Assembly (NCBI GenBank): GCA_963922205.1
Contig: CAWUHX010000224.1
Span: 434,001-498,000, forward strand
From: Romanomermis culicivorax
Taxonomy: Eukaryota > Nematoda > Enoplea > Mermithida > Mermithidae
Reading direction: 5' to 3'
DNA length: 64,000 nt
Positions 23,791 through 36,196 of the stretch are shown here, piece by piece (the stretch's first letter is position 1; every line of letters begins with the position of its first letter). The position numbers and the translations under genes were made by a program. Under the pieces are notes generated by a model. That model was not told where the DNA came from, searched no databases, and worked only from the letters and a program-made list of their open reading frames with translations.

Positions 23791-24235
23791 AAAAAACGGT
23801 GAAATTGATGATTTTTGATATTTTTTTCATTTTTTGCAAAATTTTCGTTGTAAATTTTTGAATTTAAAGTGAATTTAATTTTTTTCTAATTTCGAAAAAA
23901 ATGTTGCAAATTCTTTAAAAAATTCTTATCAAATTTTACAAATTTGGAAATCTACAATAAAGAAGTGAAGCAAAATTGACAAATCTAGGAAAAATAAGAA
24001 AAAAATTGAAAAATAATGGAAAGGAATTTTGAAAATTGGACAAAATTTGAAAACTCGAACAAAATTGGAAAGTTTAAAAAATTTGAAAAATTGTCTGAAA
24101 AAACTGAAAAAATTACAAGACTGTTTGCAAAATGGAAAAAAAACTATAAAAATTGAAAGAACATTTTTGGAAAATTCAATTTTTTTTTTAATTTTTCAAT
24201 ATTTTGCTGAAAATCCAACATTTTCTTTAATTTCA

Positions 24236-24455
24236 GTAATCCAGTAAATTTTGAGTTTACAGTAGCTACAGTAAACCACAAATATTTGCATCTACTGTAC
24301 CTACTGATCGAATTTAGATACTGTAATGCAGTGAATTTTGAATTTACTGTGGCTACAGTAAGCCAGAAAAATTTGAACTACTGTACTTGGTAATTGAATT
24401 TAGCTACAGTATAATCTGACAAATTTCGAGTCTACTGTAGCTACAGTAATCCAGT
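24236..24455. repeat. TACTGTAGCTACAGTA palindrome patch
   Basis: Contains several inverted words such as CTACTGTAGCTACAGTA and TACAGTAGCTACAGTAAA spaced about 40-60 bp, as commonly seen in nematode non-coding DNA. Repeated in the other units at about 29868, 35462 and 41100. It lies 320 bp before the penultimate exon. Confidence 0.8.
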
Positions 24456-24774
24456 TTTAAATTGGAAATGAAAATTTTAAATTTTTGCGAATTAAATTTC
24501 AAAAAATTTAATTGAAAATTTAAATTGAAAAATTTAAATTTAAATTCAAATTAATCAATCAAATTGATTTAAATAATTTAAAATTAAAAATTACAATTTT
24601 TTCATTCGAAATATTTTTTTTCCTATTTAAAATGTAATTTGTTTAATTTTTTCAATTTATTTTTTTTTAAATTTTTTCAAATTTTCCTCAAATTTAATTT
24701 TTTCAAATGATTTTTTTTAGATTTAATTTTTTTTTCAATTCATTTTTTTAATTTTTCAAAAAAAAATTTTCTAG

Positions 24775-24962
24775 GCCGTTTCGTTCATGTTGGCCGAAAT
24801 GGCCATGAACGTGGAATTGGCCCGGCTGATGGTCTACCGGGCGGCCTACGAAGCCGATCAGGGTCGAAAGCCCACCTATTTCGCCTCGATCAGCAAAGCA
24901 TTCGCCGGCGACATGGCCAACAAATGCGCCGCCGACGCCGTACAAATATTCGGCGGCAACGG
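24775..24962 (+). CDS. ACADM: ACADM penultimate exon, copy 1
   Basis: Acceptor TTTTCTAG|GCC, 188 bp (62 codons plus two bases), donor AACGG|GTAAAA. It reads [20 protein letters not shown], then [20 protein letters not shown] and [20 protein letters not shown], then GN. This is the C-terminal helical domain of MCAD, which packs in the tetramer and lines the FAD site; the GGNG motif is completed across the next intron. It enters in phase 0, so it would join exon 4 in frame even though about 90 family residues would then be absent. The exon is markedly GC-rich compared with its flanks and appears identical in all four copies. Confidence 0.93.
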
Positions 24963-27231
24963 GTAAAATTCTAAAATTTTAAATTTGAAAAAAATTAAAT
25001 TTTAAAATTTTTTCACAAAAAAATAAATTTTAAAAAAATTTTGAAAAAAATGCTTTGAATATATTGAATTTTGTTTTTGATTAAAATTTTAGAAAAATTG
25101 AATTTATCAATTTTTTCGCAAAAAAAAAATTTATCAATCGCAAAAATCGAAATTTGAAAACATTTTCAGAAAAAATTGTTCATAAAAGTTAAAAGAAAAT
25201 TTTAAATTTGATGAAATCAGTTTTTAAATTTGAAAAAATTGAAAATTTAAAGAAATCAAAAAAATTTGATTTTTTCCCAAAAACTTTTTCTCAGAAAAAA
25301 AATGAAAATTTCACAAAATAATTTCCCATAAAAATGTTAAATATGACATTTCCAGGAAAAAATTTTTTGAATTTAAAGGATTTCTTTTTAAATTCCAAAC
25401 CTTTTTCATTAAAATTTTAAAAAATTTTTAAAGATTTTCTCTGAAAATTCAAGTTGTGAAACTTTTTCCGAAAAAAACATTTGTAAAATTATCAATTTTT
25501 TTGGAAAAAAATTGCAAATTCACGAATAAGTTCGAGAAAAATTTTTCTGAAAAATTCCTTTAAAAAATTGAAAATTTCGAAAAATTTAAAATTTAGAGAA
25601 ATTTCCCAAAGTTATTTTTTTAAAAACTAATTCAGAAAAATTAAAAATTTGAATAAATTTTCCAAAATTTCCAAAAATTTCCAAAAATATATTTTTCAAA
25701 ATTTTTTTCTCGAAAAAAATTGAAAAATTATCAGGTTTATAAATTTATTCAATTAAAAATTTGAAGAAAAATTCAAGAAAAATTCTTCTGAAAAATTTCT
25801 TTTAAAAATTTGAAATTTGAAGAAGCTTTCCGTAACAATACAAAATGTGAAATTTTTTCGAAAAATTCCAAAATCCGAAAATTGGAAATTCTTCAAAAAA
25901 GTTTAAAATTTAGAAAAATTAAAAAAAAATGCTTTATAATGCAAAAAGACTGGAAATCTTAAAAATACATTCAAAAAAGTTGAAGATTTGAAAAAAATTT
26001 TAATAAAAACCTAAAATTTGAAATTTCTCGCGAAAAAATTGAAACTCGAATTCAAAAAAAATTTTTTTCAAAAATTTATCTAAAAATAATCTGAAATTTG
26101 ACAAAATATCAAGTTTATAAATTTATTTAAGAAAAAAATTTTAAATTCAGAACAAATTTTCACAAACTATTTTTCTCGAGAATTTTCTTGAAAATAATTT
26201 AAAAATCCAGACAAAAGTTCCGGAAAAATTCTTTTTTTTTTCAAAAAAGTTTTTCAAAAAAAATTTATTTTCAAAATTTATTCAAAAATCTAAAATTTAT
26301 AAAATATCAAGTTTGTAAGTTCGATTGAAAATGATTATTTTCAACAATTTTCCTTTTTTTGGAATTTTTGTATACAATTTTGAGTTTTCTGAATTTTTGG
26401 TTCAATTTCTTCATTTTTTTCAACAAAATTTTCTTAGAAAATAATAATTTCCAGTAATTTTTAGTTTATTTTATTTGAAATTTTTTTGTAACATTATTTT
26501 TCTTAATTTTTTCGACGAAATTTCTATAAAAATGAGAATTTTTAATGATTTTAATTTTGGGTTTCTTGAAATTTTTTATGAAATTTTCTTTTTTGTTAAT
26601 TTTTTCAACAGAATTTCCACAAAAATTGTAATTTTTAATGATTTATTTTTCTCCTTTGAAATTTTTTTTGTGAAGTTTTCATTTTACAGAATTTTTCCAA
26701 CAAAATTTCGATAAAAATTGAGAATTTTTAACAATTCTAATTTCTATTTTTTGAAATTTTTTATTGTAAAATTTTAATTTTTCTGAATTTTTGATCGATT
26801 TTCTTCATTTTTTCCAGAAAGTTTCCATGAAAAATGAGAATTTTCAATAATTTTTTTTGCACTTTTGTGGAAAATTTTCATTTTTCTTCATTTTTTCAAC
26901 AAAATTTCCATAAAAATGACAATTTCCAATAAATTTCTTTTTTTTTAAATTTGTTTTTGTAAAATGTCAATTTTTCCGAATTTTCGTTTGTTAATTTTTC
27001 CACAAAATTTCTATAAAAAATTATTCAGAAAAAAAATTTTTTTTTTGTAAAATTCTAATATTCCGGAATTTTCGGTCGATTTTCTCTATTTTTTAAAAAA
27101 AGAAAAAAGGATGATTATTTTTTTGAAAAAAATTATCATTTTTGTCGAAATTTTGTTTTTTTTCTGATTTTTTTTATTTATTTTTTTTTTGAATTTTTTT
27201 CTAAAATTTTTTTAAAATTTTTTTTGTGCAG
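24963..27231 (+). repeat. Last ACADM intron, copy 1 (2269 bp), AT-rich
   Basis: Low-complexity A/T words in its first half and 'tttttcaacaaaatttccataaaaatga' blocks in its second half, ending in TTTTTTGTGCAG. Corresponding introns are 30596-32843, 36197-38461 and 41847-44113. Copy 2 lacks the 'aaatttatcaatcg' insert seen in copies 1, 3 and 4. No other gene is seen. Confidence 0.8.
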
Positions 27232-27373
27232 GTTCAATTCGGAATATCCGGTAGAAAAATTGATGCGGGACGCGAAAATTTTCCAAATTTACGAAGGCAC
27301 GTCCCAAATTCAACGCGTCATCATTTCACGTTTATTATTGGCCAAAGCTAAGGAATCGGGCGGTTTAGCTTGA
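27232..27373 (+). CDS. ACADM: ACADM terminal exon, copy 1
   Basis: Acceptor TTTTTTGTGCAG|GTTCAATTC; it completes the Gly of GGNGF and ends in TGA. It reads [20 protein letters not shown], then [20 protein letters not shown] and ESGGLA. The Glu of IYEGTSQ is the catalytic base of the medium-chain enzymes, so this exon is indispensable. The penultimate and terminal exons together give 109 residues. With exons 1-4 the visible protein is 331 residues, about 90 short of vertebrate MCAD. This copy uses CGG for the Arg of LMRD; the other three use CGA. Confidence 0.93.
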
Positions 27374-27453
27374 AATTTTTTTCGAATTTCATGACCAATC
27401 TAAAAAAAAGTCTTCCATTCATGACATTTTTAGGCTTTCATGCGCTGGGAAAA

Positions 27454-27497
27454 TGACGTCATACCGTGGGAAAATTAAATTTTCCTTGCTGACGTCA
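27454..27497. promoter_or_regulatory. Two TGACGTCA palindromes after the ACADM stop
   Basis: Perfect CRE-type palindromes at 27454-27461 and 27490-27497. The pair is kept in the other three units and, with sequence drift, in the inverted relic (2768-2775 and 2733-2740). A bZIP-binding role is only a possibility; no promoter is evident. Confidence 0.4.
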
Positions 27498-27600
27498 AAA
27501 AATTAATTTTTCTCCTTGCTGTAAAATTTACAATATTTTAGTTCTTTCTATATGCATTTTAATGTTCAAGTATATATTATATTGCTCAATATATTTATTT

Positions 27601-27606
27601 AATAAA
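27601..27606 (+). terminator. Candidate polyadenylation signal, ACADM copy 1
   Basis: AATAAA about 230 bases after the TGA, in the flank conserved in all units. Equivalents are at 33212-33217, 38843-38848 and 44504-44509, so every unit could end a transcript. Confidence 0.55.
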
Positions 27607-30407
27607 ATTTGGAATATGGAATTTTTAATTTGAGAGAATGTTTAATTTAAAAAAAACTTAATTTTTCACTAAAAATTCGAAATTTGATGTAAAAAAAAAG
27701 AGGACTTTTTAATTCATAAATTTTTGAAGTCGTTTTGAAAAATTCAAAATTTTCACTTTTCTATAGGAATTTTGTTTTTTATCAAAAATTCAAATTTCAT
27801 TCAAAAATCTAGAATTTTTTTTCAAAAATTTCGAAATTCTGATTTTTTTCAAATGTTGCAATTTTTCCGTCAAAAAATTGTTTCTTTTCAAGTTTTCCTT
27901 GAAAAATTAAAATTCGATTCGAAAATTGGAAAATTGCGTTTTTTTAGATTTTGTGAAAAATTCCAATTTATAAAAAAAAATTGTAAATTTTTCTAGGTTT
28001 TTCGTTGACAAAAATGAAAAATCCGTTTCGAAAAAGTCGAAAAGTCTGCTTTTTTGAGAATTTTTCCAAAAATTGCAAATTTTCGAATTTTTCCAAAAAC
28101 AAATTTTCGGCGATATTTCGAAGCATATACAAAATTCGCAACTTTTTTTATGAAAAATTTGGATTTTTGACTCAAAATCCTCAGAAAAAACAGAATTTTC
28201 CATTTTGCGCGCTGTTTTTTGGATTTCTTTTTCGAAAAATTTTCAACTTTTTGAAAGAATATTTGAAAAAATTAAAATTTAGAAAAACTGAAAAAATTTT
28301 TTTTTCTGAAAAATATATCTGAAAATAATCTAAAATTTGAAATTTTTGGAATAAAATTTTTTTTGGAAATAAATTTTGAAATAAAATTTCTAAAATTTTT
28401 GCGAAAATTTGCAAATTTTGAAAAAAGTGGAAATTACCAATTTAAGAAAAATTTAAAAAAAATTTGCAAAAATGATTTTGGAAAAAATCAAAAAACTTTA
28501 AAACAATCTGAATTTTTTGTTTTTTGTCCAAAACTAAGATTGTTGGGTATCATTCGATTCGTCTCGACGAGACGAACAAAAAACAACGCAGACTTTTTTT
28601 TCTAATTTCACTTCCCATCGACTTATCATTAAAAATAGGATTTTTTCTAGAAAATTTTTTCTTTTTTTTCCAAAAATTAGCATATTGGGTACGAATGGAT
28701 AGATCTCGACGAGACAAATCCAAAAATCTTGATTATATTTTCTAATTTTCATTTTTGATGGAATTATCGACAAAAAACTGTGGAATTGATGATTTTTGAT
28801 ATTTTTTTCATTTTTTAACAAAATTTCCATAGAAAATAACTGGGAAAAAATTTTTTTTGAAATTTTCAATTTTTCTGAATTTTCGCTCGGTTTTCTTGAA
28901 TTTTTCAATAAAATTTGCATAAAAATTGCAATTTTCAATAATTTTTTTTGAAATTTGCGTTTTTACGAATTTCAGGTCGATTTTCTTAATTTTTTTAATA
29001 GAATATCTTTAAAAAATTATTCAGAAAAAAAATTTTATGAAATTTTTTTTTGTAAATTTTTCTGAATTTTTAGTCGATTTTTTAAAGGGAAGTTTAAGAA
29101 AATTTTGCAAAAATGATTTTGGAAAAAAATCGAAAAACTTTAAAACAATCTGAATTTTTTGTTTTTTATCCAAAATTAAGATTGTTGGGTATCATTCGAT
29201 TCGTCTCGACGAGACGAACAAAAAACAACGCAGACTTTTTTTTCTAATTTCACTTCCCATCGACTTATCATTAAAAATAGGATTTTTTCTAGAAAATTTT
29301 TTCTTTTTTTTCCAAAAATTAGCATATTGGGTACGAATGGATAGATCTCGACGAGACAAATCCAAAAATCTTGATTATATTTTCTAATTTTCATTTTTGA
29401 TTGAATTATCGACAAAAAACGGTGAAATTGATGATTTTTGATATTTTTTTCATTTTTTGCAAAATTTTCGTTGTAAATTTTTGAATTTAAAGTGAATTTA
29501 ATTTTTTTCTAATTTCGAAAAAAATGTTGCAAATTCTTTAAAAAATTCTTATCAAATTTTACAAATTTGGAAATCTACAATAAAGAAGTGAAGCAAAATT
29601 GACAAATCTAGGAAAAATAAGAAAAAAATTGAAAAATAATGGAAAGGAATTTTGAAAATTGGACAAAATTTGAAAACTCGAACAAAATTGGAAAGTTTAA
29701 AAAATTTGAAAAATTGTCTGAAAAAACTGAAAAAATTACAAGACTGTTTGCAAAATGGAAAAAAAACTATAAAAATTGAAAGAACATTTTTGGAAAATTC
29801 AATTTTTTTTTTAATTTTTCAATATTTTGCTGAAAATCCAACATTTTCTTTAATTTCAGTAATCCAGTAAATTTTGAGTTTACAGTAGCTACAGTAAACC
29901 ACAAATATTTGCATCTACTGTACCTACTGATCGAATTTAGATACTGTAATGCAGTGAATTTTGAATTTACTGTGGCTACAGTAAGCCACAAAAATTTGAA
30001 CTACTGTACTTGGTAATTGAATTTAGCTACAGTATAATCTGACAAATTTCGAGTCTACTGTAGCTACAGTAATCCAGTTTTAAATTGGAAATGAAAATTT
30101 TAAATTTTTGCGAATTAAATTTCAAAAAATTTAATTGAAAATTTAAATTGAAAAATTTAAATTCAAATTAAAATTAATTAATCAAATTGATTTAAATAAT
30201 TTAAAATTAAAAATTACAATTTTTTTATTCGAAATGTTTACTTTGAAATGTTTTTTTTATTTGAAATGTAATTTGTTTAAATTTTTGACTTTTTCAAATT
30301 TAAATTTTTTCAAATTTTCCTCAAATTTAATTTTTTCAAATGATTTTTTTTAGATTTAATTTTTTTTTCAATTCATTTTTTTAATTTTTCAAAAAAAAAT
30401 TTTCTAG

Positions 30408-30595
30408 GCCGTTTCGTTCATGTTGGCCGAAATGGCCATGAACGTGGAATTGGCCCGGCTGATGGTCTACCGGGCGGCCTACGAAGCCGATCAGGGTCGA
30501 AAGCCCACCTATTTCGCCTCGATCAGCAAAGCATTCGCCGGCGACATGGCCAACAAATGCGCCGCCGACGCCGTACAAATATTCGGCGGCAACGG
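30408..30595 (+). CDS. ACADM: ACADM penultimate exon, copy 2
   Basis: 188 bp with intact acceptor TTTCTAG and donor GTAAAA. I see no base difference from copy 1. Upstream of it there is no copy of exons 1-4 or of the missing middle exon, only the 3' flank of copy 1, so on its own this pair cannot encode an enzyme. It could serve only as an alternative 3' end for transcripts that start at 9135. Confidence 0.9.
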
Positions 30596-32843
30596 GTAAA
30601 ATTCTAAAATTTTAAATTTGAAAAAAATTAAATTTTAAAATTTTTTCACAAAAAATAAATTTTAAAAAAATTTTGAAAAAAATGCTTTGAATATATTGAA
30701 TTTTGTTTTTGATTAAAATTTTAGAAAAATTGAATTTATCAATTTTTTCGCAAAAATCGAAATTTGAAAACATTTTCAGAAAAAATTGTTCATAAAACTT
30801 GAAATAAAATTGCAAATTTGATGAAATCAGTTTTTAAATTTGAAAAAATTGAAAATTTAAAGAAATCAAAAAAATTTGATTTTTTTTCACAAACTTTTTC
30901 TCAGAAAAAAAATGAAAATTTCACAAAATAATTTCCCATAAAAATGTTAAATATGACATTTCCAGAAAAAAAATTTTTGAATTTAAAGGATTTCTTTTTA
31001 AATTCCAAACTTTTTTCATTAAAATTTTAAAAAATTTTTAAAGATTTTCTCTGAAAATTCAAGTTGTGAAACTTTTTCCGAAAAAAAACATTTGTAAAAT
31101 TATCAATTTGCAAATTTTTTTGGAAAAAAAATTGCAAATTCACGAATAAGTTCGAGAAAAATTTTTCTGAAAAATTCCTTTAAAAAATTGAAAATTTCGA
31201 AAAATTTAAAATTTAGAGAAATTTCCCAAAGTTATTTTTTTAAAAACTAATTCAGAAAAATTAAAAATTTGAATAAATTTTCCAAAATTTCCAAAAATTT
31301 CCAAAAATATATTTTTCAAAATTTTTTTCTCGAAAAAAATTGAAAAATTATCAGGTTTATAAATTTATTCAATTAAAAATTTGAAGAAAAATTCAAGAAA
31401 AATTCTTCTGAAAAATTTCTTTTAAAAATTTGAAATTTGAAGAAGCTTTCCGTAACAATACAAAATGTGAAATTTTTTCGAAAAATTCCAAAATCCGAAA
31501 ATTGGAAATTCTTCAAAAAAGTTTAAAATTTAGAAAAATTAAAAAAAAATGCTTTATAATGCAAAAAGACTGGAAATCTTAAAAATACATTCAAAAAAGT
31601 TGAAGATTTGAAAAAAATTTTAATAAAAACCTAAAATTTGAAATTTCTCGCGAAAAAATTGAAACTCGAATTCAAAAAAAATTTTTTTCAAAAATTTATC
31701 TAAAAATAATCTGAAATTTGACAAAATATCAAGTTTATAAATTTATTTAAGAAAAAAATTTTAAATTCAGAACAAATTTTCACAAACTATTTTTCTCGAG
31801 AATTTTCTTGAAAATAATTTAAAAATCCAGACAAAAGTTCCGGAAAAATTCTTTTTTTTTTCAAAAAAGTTTTTCAAAAAAAATTTATTTTCAAAATTTA
31901 TTCAAAAATCTAAAATTTATAAAATATCAAGTTTGTAAGTTCGATTGAAAATGATTATTTTCAACAATTTTCCTTTTTTTGGAATTTTTGTATACAATTT
32001 TGAGTTTTCTGAATTTTTGGTTCAATTTCTTCATTTTTTTAACAAAATTTTCTTAGAAAATAATAATTTCCAGTAATTTTTAGTTTATTTTATTTGAAAT
32101 TTTTTTGTAACATTATTTTTCTTAATTTTTTCGACGAAATTTCTATAAAAATGAGAATTTTTAATGATTTTAATTTTGGGTTTCTTGAAATTTTTTATGA
32201 AATTTTCTTTTTTGTTAATTTTTTCAACAGAATTTCCACAAAAATTGTAATTTTTAATGATTTATTTTTCTCCTTTGAAATTTTTTTTGTGAAGTTTTCA
32301 TTTTACAGAATTTTTCCAACAAAATTTCGATAAAAATTGAGAATTTTTAACAATTCTAATTTCTATTTTTTGAAATTTTTTATTGTAAAATTTTAATTTT
32401 TCTGAATTTTTGATCGATTTTCTTCATTTTTTCCAGAAAGTTTCCATGAAAAATGAGAATTTTCAATAATTTTTTTTGCACTTTTGTGGAAAATTTTCAT
32501 TTTTCTTCATTTTTTCAACAAAATTTCCATAAAAATGACAATTTCCAATAAATTTCATTTTTTGAAATTTGTTTTTGTAAAATGTCAATTTTTCCGAATT
32601 TTCGTTTGTTAATTTTTCCACAAAATTTCTATAAAAAATTATTCAGAAAAAAATTTTTTTTTTGTAAAATTCTAATATTCCGGAATTTTCGGTCGATTTT
32701 CTCTATTTTTTAAAAAAAGAAAAAAGGATGATTATTTTGAAAAAAATTATCATTTTTGTCGAAATTTTGTTTTTTTTCTGATTTTTTTTATTTATTTTTT
32801 TTAGAATTTTTTCTAAAATTTTTTTAAAATTTTTTTTGTGCAG

Positions 32844-32985
32844 GTTCAATTCGGAATATCCGGTAGAAAAATTGATGCGAGACGCGAAAATTTTCCAAAT
32901 TTACGAAGGCACGTCCCAAATTCAACGCGTCATCATTTCACGTTTATTATTGGCCAAAGCTAAGGAATCGGGCGGTTTAGCTTGA
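32844..32985 (+). CDS. ACADM: ACADM terminal exon, copy 2
   Basis: 142 bp, intact acceptor, same 47-residue reading as copy 1 including the catalytic Glu, TGA stop. One synonymous change from copy 1 (CGA for the Arg of LMRD). Confidence 0.9.
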
Positions 32986-33211
32986 AATTTTTTTCGAATT
33001 TCATGACCAATCTAAAAAAAAGTCTTCCATTCATGACATTTTTAGGCTTTCATGCGATGGGAAAATGACGTCATACCGTGGGAAAATTAAATTTTCCTTG
33101 CTGACGTCAAAAAATTAATTTTTCCCTTGCTGTAAAATTTACAATATTTTAGTTCTTTCTATATGCATTTTAATGTTCAAGTATATATTATATTGCTCAA
33201 TATATTTATTT

Positions 33212-33217
33212 AATAAA
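33212..33217 (+). terminator. Candidate polyadenylation signal, copy 2
   Basis: AATAAA in the conserved flank, about 227 bases after the stop. Confidence 0.5.
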
Positions 33218-36008
33218 ATTTGGAATATGGAATTTTTAATTTGAGAGAATCTTTAATTTAAAAAAAACTTAATTTTTCCCTAAAAATTCGAAATTTGATG
33301 TAAAAAATGGACTTTTTAATTCATAAATTTTTGAAGTCGTTTTGAAAAATTCAAAATTTTCACTTTTCTATAAGAATTTTGTTTTTTATCAAAAATTCAA
33401 ATTTCATTCAAAAATCTAGAATTTTTTTTCAAAAATTTCGAAATTCTGATTTTTTTCAAATGTTGCAATTTTTCCGTCAAAAAATTGTTTCTTTTCAAGT
33501 TTTCCTTGAAAAATTAAAATTCGATTCGAAAATTGGAAAATTGCGTTTTTTTAGATTTTGTGAAAAATTCCAATTTATAAAAAAAAATTGTAAATTTTTC
33601 TAGGTTTTTCGTTGACAAAAATGAAAAATCCGTTTCGAAAAAGTCGAAAAGTCTGCTTTTTTGAGAATTTTTCCAAAAATTGCAAATTTTCGAATTTTTC
33701 CAAAAACAAATTTTCGGCGATATTTCGAAGCATATACAAAATTCGCAACTTTTTTTATGAAAAATTTGGATTTTTGACTCAAAATCCTCAGAAAAAACAG
33801 AATTTTCCATTTTGCGCGCTGTTTTTTGGATTTCTTTTTCGAAAAATTTTCAACTTTTTGAAAGAATATTTGAAAAAATTAAAATTTAGAAAAACTGAAA
33901 AAATTTTTTTTTCTGAAAAATATATCTGAAAATAATCTAAAATTTGAAATTTTTGGAATAAAATTTTTTTTGGAAATAAATTTTGAAATAAAATTTCTAA
34001 AATTTTTGCGAAAATTTGCAAATTTTGAAAAAAGTGGAAATTACCAATTTAAGAAAAATTTAAAAAAAATTTGCAAAAATGATTTTTTGAAAAAAATTCA
34101 AAATAATGTCAAGTTTTTGTTTTTTGTCCAAAACTAAGATTGTTGGGTATCATTCGATTCGTCTCGACGAGACGAACAAAAAACAACGCAGACTTTTTTT
34201 TCTAATTTCACTTCCCATCGACTTATCATTAAAAATAGGATTTTTTCTAGAAAATTTTTTCTTTTTTTTCCAAAAATTAGCATATTGGGTACGAATGGAT
34301 AGATCTCGACGAGACAAATCCAAAAATCTTGATTATATTTTCTAATTTTCATTTTTGATGGAATTATCGACAAAAAACTGTGGAATTGATGATTTTTGAT
34401 ATTTTTTTCATTTTTTAACAAAATTTCCATAGAAAATAACTGGGAAAAAATTTTTTTTGAAATTTTCAATTTTTCTGAATTTTCGCTCGGTTTTCTTGAA
34501 TTTTTCAATAAAATTTGCATAAAAATTGCAATTTTCAATAATTTTTTTTGAAATTTGCGTTTTTACGAATTTCAGGTCGATTTTCTTAATTTTTTTAATA
34601 GAATATCTTTAAAAAATTATTCAGAAAAAAAATTTTATGAAATTTTTTTTTGTAAATTTTTCTGAATTTTTAGTCGATTTTTTAAAGGGAAGTTTAAGAA
34701 AATTTTGCAAAAATGATTTTGGAAAAAAATCGAAAAACTTTAAAACAATCTGAATTTTTTGTTTTTTATCCAAAATTAAGATTGTTGGGTATCATTCGAT
34801 TCGTCTCGACGAGACGAACAAAAAACAACGCAGACTTTTTTTTCTAATTTCACTTCCCATCGACTTATCATTAAAAATAGGATTTTTTCTAGAAAATTTT
34901 TTCTTTTTTTTCCAAAAATTAGCATATTGGGTACGAATGGATAGATCTCGACGAGACAAATCCAAAAATCTTGATTATATTTTCTAATTTTCATTTTTGA
35001 TTGAATTATCGACAAAAAACGGTGAAATTGATGATTTTTGATATTTTTTTCATTTTTTGCAAAATTTTCGTTGTAAATTTTTGAATTTAAAGTGAATTTA
35101 ATTTTTTTCTAATTTCGAAAAAAATGTTGCAAATTCTTTAAAAAATTCTTATCAAATTTTACAAATTTGGAAATCTACAATAAAGAAGTGAAGCAAAATT
35201 GACAAATCTAGGAAAAATAAGAAAAAAATTGAAAAATAATGGAAAGGAATTTTGAAAATTGGACAAAATTTGAAAACTCGAACAAAATTGGAAAGTTTAA
35301 AAAATTTGAAAAATTGTCTGAAAAAACTGAAAAAATTACAAGACTGTTTGCAAAATGGAAAAAAAACTATAAAAATTGAAAGAACATTTTTGGAAAATTC
35401 AATTTTTTTTTTAATTTTTCAATATTTTGCTGAAAATCCAACATTTTCTTTAATTTCAGTAATCCAGTAAATTTTGAGTTTACAGTAGCTACAGTAAACC
35501 ACAAATATTTGCATCTACTGTACCTACTGATCGAATTTAGATACTGTAATGCAGTGAATTTTGAATTTACTGTGGCTACAGTAAGCCACAAAAATTTGAA
35601 TCTGTTGTACCTGATAATTAAATTTAGCTACAGTATAATCTGACAAATTTCGAGTCTACTGTAGCTACAGTAATCCAGTTTTAAATTGGAAATGAAAATT
35701 TTGAATTTTTGCGAATTAAATTTCAAAAAATTTAATTGAAAATTTAAATTGAAAAATTTAAATTCAAATTAAAATTAATTAATCAAATTGATTTAAATAA
35801 TTTAAAATTAAAAATTACAATTTTTTTATTCGAAATGTTTACTTTGAAATGTTTTTTTTATTTGAAATGTAATTTGTTTAAATTTTTGACTTTTTCAAAT
35901 TTAAATTTTTTCAAATTTTCCTCAAATTTAATTTTTTCAAATGATTTTTTTTAGATTTAATTTTTTTTTCAATTTATTTTTTTAATTTTTCAAAAAAAAA
36001 TTTTCTAG

Positions 36009-36196
36009 GCCGTTTCGTTCATGTTGGCCGAAATGGCCATGAACGTGGAATTGGCCCGGCTGATGGTCTACCGGGCGGCCTACGAAGCCGATCAGGGTCG
36101 AAAGCCCACCTATTTCGCCTCGATCAGCAAAGCATTCGCCGGCGACATGGCCAACAAATGCGCCGCCGACGCCGTACAAATATTCGGCGGCAACGG
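36009..36196 (+). CDS. ACADM: ACADM penultimate exon, copy 3
   Basis: 188 bp, splice sites intact, appears identical to the other copies. It lacks upstream exons of its own, as in copy 2. Confidence 0.9.

Larger units (their letters stand above)
22419..28034 (+). repeat. ACADM 3'-end tandem unit, copy 1 (5616 bp)
   Basis: Set off by the block AGTCGAAAAGTCTGC, which recurs at 28035, 33642 and 39273. The order inside is intron with two TCTCGACGAGA elements, a TACTGTAG palindrome patch (24240-24452), penultimate exon (24775-24962), 2269-bp intron, terminal exon (27232-27373), 3' flank, and spacer. The left edge is cut by the adapter, so the true start of the duplicated segment is not seen. Confidence 0.92.
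28035..33641 (+). repeat. ACADM 3'-end tandem unit, copy 2 (5607 bp)
   Basis: Same order of elements as copy 1. Distinguishing variants: TGA stop (shared with copy 1); 'gaaatgtttactttgaaatg' before the penultimate exon and 'catgcgatgg' in the flank (shared with copy 3); 'ctttaaaacaatctgaattt' before the first palindrome element (shared with copy 4). Confidence 0.92.

Noticed and set aside
27421-27440. TTAGGC telomere-type words
   Set aside because: Only single occurrences (for example TTTTTAGGCTTTCATG); no tandem TTAGGC run is present.
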